DNA from: Clonostachys chloroleuca
Taxonomy: Eukaryota > Ascomycota > Sordariomycetes > Hypocreales > Bionectriaceae
Direction: 5' to 3'
NCBI GenBank assembly: GCA_037952775.1
Contig: JBANAY010000003.1
Coordinates: 29,078,001-29,142,000 of the forward strand
Length of the DNA stretch: 64,000 nucleotides
Shown: in pieces, positions 59,003 through 64,000 of the stretch
How positions within the stretch are numbered: position 1 is the stretch's first letter
Layout: every line of letters starts with the position of its first letter
Position numbers and translations under genes: made by a program
Notes under the pieces: model-generated
Database searches by the model: none
Seen by the model: only the letters and a program-made list of their open reading frames with translations
Told to the model about the DNA's origin: nothing

Positions 59003-59770
59003 ATAGGCTCTTCTAATAAAGGAATTTTATAGCTAGGAAAAACTATATATTTCTATAAATAAAAAAGAAACTATTCTTTCTTATAAATAAGAAACTATTT
59101 CTCTAACTAAGATTATTTTCTACTTCTAAATAATATTAATTAATAATCTTAGCTCTAATCTATATATAGTTTAGTTAACTAGTTATTTATAGTTTATAGA
59201 ATTATTAATTTTCTATACTATAACTCTATATAATATTATATTATACTATATACTCTCCAGTTAAAGCTATTTACTCTTTAGCTTTAATTATTCTTTTATA
59301 TTAATTAGAAGATTAGATTTATAAAGTATTAATTCTACCTTTAAATAATATTTAATTATCTTAATATTATTCTTCTATAAACTTAAATATTCTATTTATA
59401 GGAAGAGCTCTAATTAAAAATATAATTAATTTCTATTATATAATTATTAGTAAGATAAGAGGTTTTAAACTTTTCTTTTATAATATCTAACTTCTCTCTT
59501 ATAATACTATTTTCTATATATAATCAGAAAGAGCTATTATACTCTAATTAGCTTATTTAAAGCTTATATAGAGCTTATTATTTTATACTAGTTTTATTTT
59601 TCTTTTTTTCTTCTTTAGATCTTTAGATTTAAATAATTTTTTATTATTAGAAAATCTCTATTATATACTTTTTTTAAATTATCTATTATTTAAATATTAA
59701 TATAATCTTTAAATACTTAGTATAGATATATTACTTATAGCTATAGAAAGTAAGCTTTCTAAGAAACTAT
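59003..59770. other. AT-rich, unassigned
   Basis: Probably retrotransposon debris. The minus strand has long A-rich reading but no motif I can name. No gene. Confidence 0.35.
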
Positions 59771-59779
59771 ACTAGAGCT

Positions 59780-60990
59780 TAGTTAAACTATATATAAAAA
59801 AATACTAATATATAGATTACTCTTCTAATATATCTTCTTTTATTTTAAACTATATTATTTATTTTCTCTTCTAATATATATTATATTATTATCTTATTAG
59901 AATATTATTATCTTATTATCTTATTATTATATTCTTTCTATTATTATAATCTAAATATTCTTATTATATTAATTCCTAAAGATAATAGATTATATAAAAA
60001 AATTAGAAAGTATACTAATATAAGATAAAATAAAACTATCTATTAAAAGTAAGATATCTTTATTAGTAAAGAAATATATAGCTATAGATCTACTAGAAAT
60101 AGAAATAAAGAATATAATAGTAATAGCTTTATTAATTTTAGCTAAATAATTTAAGAAATTATTTAGCTATATATTTTACTATATAATATAATAATAAATT
60201 AATCTAATTAGAAAGAAAAATAAATATAAAATATAGAAGTTTCTTTTAGTACTATTATTATAATATAGAATCTAATTTATAAATATAATAAATAATAGTT
60301 TTAAGAAATAACTATTTAATAACTTTATAGAATATTTAGTTAATTAGAAAGTTTATAAAGTAGTTAATTATTAAAAGTAGAAAGAATTAAAAATCTTAAA
60401 AAATCTTATATTTAATATTAAAATAGTTATAAAAATATATAAAAGAGATTTAATTATTTCTATAAAAAGATCTTTAGATTAGATCTATTTAGCTATATTC
60501 TATTATATTAGAGAAAAAATAGATATAGTAATAAAGATATATAAGAATATTAAATTAATTAAATATCTACTAATAGTACTATATATAGTTATAAATAATT
60601 TACTAGATAATAAGATTATTTTAATTAAAATAAGAATAAATATTATTTAATCTAATAATATTATTAATCTTAATAATAAAATTTATTTTACTATTAAATT
60701 AGAGAAAATTAATTATATTATTTTATAAAGTAAGTTATTTTCTTATATATTAGATTAACTATTTAAATTAAATTTAATTTTTAATATAATAAATAATAGA
60801 TATTCTATTTATTAAAAAATATTATAATAATTAAAATAATAATAAAATATAGTTATACTAAGATTTAATAGAAATATAAAGATCTTTTTTAAAAATAATA
60901 GATATTATAATTAACTAGAAATCTTTTTAATAGAAAATTAAAAAAATTAATAAAATAAGAGATAAAGATATATTTAATCTTATATATTAA
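59780..60990 (+). mobile_element. second copy of the Gypsy-3 region downstream of the chromodomain
   Basis: At least 59,780-60,760 is the reverse complement of about 28,480-29,350 in Gypsy-3, matching block by block (for example TAGCTATATATTTTACTATA and its complement near 28,985). It is therefore the same unidentified region in opposite orientation, on the other side of the gene island. It is less interrupted by stops than most of the block but has no long frame. Confidence 0.65.
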
Positions 60991-62884
60991 ATAGGTAGAA
61001 ATTATATTATTATATTTATCTAAGTTATATTATTCTAGTACTTCTAGTAGGAATAATTATATAATTTAGTATATATCTCTCCTTTAAATCTAATACTCTT
61101 CTAATCTGGGAAAAAAAATATATTTAGAATAAACTATTTTTAATTATAACTAATTATATCGGATTATATAAAGCCTTAGTTCTAATATACTCCCCCAGAG
61201 TAGAAGCTATTATCTATACTATAGTATTAAATTAAATACCTACTAGCAGTTTATCTATATAGTAGTATTAAATTATTAAAGAGAAATTAAAAGTTAAAAT
61301 AGAATAATTAAGATTAGATTTATATAGATAAGATTAGTTTTAATAAAATAATACTTATAATTTATTATTATTATTATTAGGTTATTTAAATAAGCTAAGT
61401 AGTTAGTTTATATTATAATATTAAATTTTATTCTACTTTATTATTTAAGCTTTTTAAAATATATTTATAATAAATATATTTATTTTCTCTATTAAATAGT
61501 ATATTTAATTAAACTTTCTATTATTATATAGTTTAAATAGATTTATAATTATAAAAGTAAATTATAAAATAAGAACTCCTATTAAATATAACTCTTAATA
61601 TAAAATATAAAGAGGAAAATATAAAATAGTTCTTAAATAAATACTTTTATAGTAATCTTATAGGAAATTTCTTTTTTTTTCTTTTTTCCTTAGTTAATTA
61701 TATATTTATAAGTATTTCTCTTTAGTATATTTTTTATATTATAACTCCTATTAGTTAGTAGTTTTACTAATATTATTATAGGAATTAATTTTTTAAACTC
61801 TCTCTCTCTCTCTTATAAGTAGTAAATATATTTCTAGCCTTATTTATTTATTTTTCTAGATTATTTTAAATATATACTAATAGTTTAATAGATTAATTTT
61901 ACTATATTTTTTATTACTTCTTTCTTATAAGTATTTTAAGTTTAAGATTATAGTTTTTAAATACTAATTAGTATTTATAGTACTAGTACTTATACTTTTA
62001 CTACTATTACTATTACTAAGAAGTAATAGTAGAAAGAAATTAAGAAGAAATATAAGAAGATTTATATATACTATCTCTAAGAGGAGAAGGAGTATAAGGC
62101 TATCTATTTTACCCTCTAGAAGTAAGTTTACTTTTTTATTTATTATTTTAAGCTTTATTTAACTATTTTATAGTACTCTAAAACTATAGATAGTTCTCTA
62201 TAAGAGGTATTTAAACTTAATTCTTATAAATCTCTCTTATAGATAATATTAAAACGGCTTTAATAAGAATAAAAGCTCTTTTTCTAATTACTATAAGTAG
62301 TATAAATTAAATAGCTTCTATAAGCTAATATAAGTTTTTTTTTATTTATTTAATACTTATTTTATAGCTAATATTAATATTTATAATCTTAAGAGTATTA
62401 TTCTAATAGTACTCTTTTTCTTAAATTATATTTAAAAAACTAAAAGTCTAGCTCTTATAACTAATAATTCTATAAATACTTTTATTCTATAGTTTTAAAA
62501 TTTATATACTAACTTTAAGAATAATTATAACTAAAGTACTATAAAGAAGAAAAGAAGTACTATATTATAACTAAGGTAGTTTTATATAGATACTATACTA
62601 GTATATTCCCTTCCTCTAGAAACTCTTATCTTCTTTAAATAAGTATAATTTAGTTATTTTAATAAGCTTTTTAGCCTTTAGAAAGGAATTTTCTTTTATT
62701 AGTTTATATTAGATCTTCTAGTTCTAAAATTAAGATCTTTTCCTTCTACTATAACCCTTATAATTAGAATTAAAGTTTATTTTACTACTTCTAATATTTA
62801 TATATATAAAATACCTCTTATTATTATAGTTCTATAATAATATCTTCTATTAGGTTCTCTTTAAGTTTATTTCTTCTTTTTTTC
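60991..62884. other. AT-rich, unassigned transposon debris
   Basis: Composition is mixed; a few GC-richer patches survive (TCCCCCAGAG near 61,190, AATCTGGG near 61,105, AAAACGGCTT near 62,250). No reading frame or repeat boundary could be fixed. A short CT run (CTCTCTCTCTCTCT) is at 61,800. The part next to 62,884 may be the LTR of the Copia relic that follows. Confidence 0.35.
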
Positions 62885-63410
62885 TTAATCTTTTCTTTAA
62901 TTTTAATTAGTCTAAGTTATCTATAGCTTTCTTAGAACTAGACTTCTTAAAGAGGTTTAATTAGACTATTAGTAATTAATTTTATATTTTATTTATAGGA
63001 AATATATATTATTTTATTCTGAATATACTCTTTTAACTAGTAATTATATATATCTATATATTTTAGCTTTATTTTTAACTTTTTAAGTAGCTATTAAAGA
63101 ATTCTAATTATCTATTAGTTATTATATATAAAATATAAATTAGATTTATTAAGCTTAATTCCTAGCTCTAAAATTAGTTTTTACTAGAATAACTCTTTCT
63201 TTATTATTTATATTAATAATAGTAACTTAGTTTCTATTATTAATATTATAACTATATCTTACTTATTAATCTACTAGCTAATTAAGTTACTAAATAGCTT
63301 TATTATATAGGCTTATAAACTCTTATAATTAAGTATATTATTAGTAAATAAAGTATTACTATAAACTTTATACTTATTTCCTTCTCTAAATTATAGAGTA
63401 AAATAATAAA
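62885..63410 (-). pseudogene. Copia RNase H remnant
   Basis: The minus strand gives the C-terminal part of a fungal Copia polyprotein with RIP changes: YKVYSNTLFTNN, then KSL, AYIIKLFSNLIS, then INKQDIVIILIIEIKLLLLI, then ELGIKLNKSNLYFIYNN and KYIDIYNYQLKEYIQNK. These match the DASFADN.DRKSSQ..VMKLFGG..GW, NKQ.TVTTSTTEAELLAL, CDNQQTIRL and RHVDIHNHWLRQEVQ blocks. It is a different Copia lineage from the one at 1-4 kb, whose RNase H has the RTKYI type end. It is cut at 63,410 by an LTR. Confidence 0.75.
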
Positions 63411-63800
63411 TAGTATTTAGATAATTTAAAACTATAATAGTTAGATAACTTATACTAAACAGGGTTTAGAATAGGTTAGGGTTAAACTAATTAGAGTATT
63501 ATTCTGAGTAGTATAATCAGATTATCTTAGGCTATATAATATAAGTTACTATTAATATATAAGTATTATAGAGCTAGTAATAATAAATATATAGATAATA
63601 TTACTATAAGCTAGTAACTTTATTAATAATTATCTAAAAGAGTATTCTATTTAATAAAATAAATATATATATATATTAAGATAATATATATAATATAGAA
63701 TATATTATTAATAATCAGTTAGTAGTATAGTTAATATATAAAATATTAACTATATTATTTAATTATATATAACTATATATAATAACTAAGGGTAGTTCTA
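63411..63800 (-). repeat. LTR homologous to 13,880-14,245, inverted
   Basis: The reverse complement follows 13,880-14,245 from ACTACCCTTAG (63,795) to ACCCTGTTTAGTATAAG (63,450). It interrupts the Copia RNase H remnant and has no Gypsy sequence attached on the visible side, so it could be a solo LTR or the edge of an element continuing past the window. It is less mutated than the 14-kb copy. Confidence 0.6.
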
Positions 63801-64000
63801 TTAGGTAATATAGGGGTTATTTATAATAAAAACTTAATTTACTATTTTATAATATTATTAGCTAGAGTTAGTTATAAATCTAGCTAATTAGAAAACTATA
63901 AAAGCTATATCTAGTTTTAAAATTATTATAGTATATAAAATTAATTTAATATCTTATTTATACTAATTAGCTATCTTTTATATTACTATTCTATTATTTA
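63801..64000. other. AT-rich end of window, unassigned
   Basis: No motif recognised. It could be the continuation of the interrupted Copia relic. Confidence 0.3.

Overview
This window comes from a filamentous ascomycete (Pezizomycotina-type) with a two-compartment genome. The evidence is short GT-AG introns of about 50-75 nt, fungal amidase, kinase, MFS and Ulp1-type genes, Tc1, Fot1/pogo, Ty1/Copia and Ty3/Gypsy elements, and the footprint of repeat-induced point mutation (RIP). In the AT-rich blocks CpA/TpG and CpG are almost gone, and conserved transposon motifs are still legible with C-to-T and G-to-A changes and TAG in place of CAG. No species can be named from the sequence alone.

Layout. 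1-1137: 3' part of a Tc1/mariner element whose transposase reads through once a 51-nt intron is removed and shows no RIP. 1138-4229: lightly mutated Copia element with 3' LTR; its 3' end recurs inverted at 6525-7125. Between them lie a Fot1/pogo relic and an 830-bp GC-richer island. 7.15-14.25 kb: heavily mutated chromodomain Gypsy element. 14.3-22 kb: an inverted gag piece, a Fot1/pogo element and a second Gypsy element. 19.9-26.9 kb and 39-45 kb: a nested stack of two related non-coding repeat families (called A, about 1.1 kb, and B, about 0.95 kb here), plus a 422-bp palindrome. 27,068-36,960: a complete LTR-to-LTR Gypsy element on the minus strand (136-bp LTRs, 5-bp target duplication) inserted in a third Fot1/pogo copy.

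45.15-57.88 kb is an island of normal base composition. It holds an amidase gene (minus; eight-exon model with a 17-nt micro-exon and a damaged spot after the catalytic Lys), a second amidase (plus) broken by several frameshifts, a broken SRPK-like kinase, a decayed MFS transporter, and one intact gene, a Ulp1/C48-type cysteine protease of 823 residues. Every other recognisable gene in the island is damaged, as expected beside RIP-active repeats.

57.88-64 kb returns to AT-rich transposon debris: a full family-A repeat, an inverted second copy of the Gypsy 3' region, a minus-strand Copia RNase H relic and an LTR homologous to the one at 13.9-14.2 kb. I found no RNA genes, CRISPR arrays or prokaryotic features. 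I see no convincing new multi-gene system; the most interesting features are the nested repeats, the residual CAG context of the mutated DNA, the intact protease gene, and the paired inverted structures.
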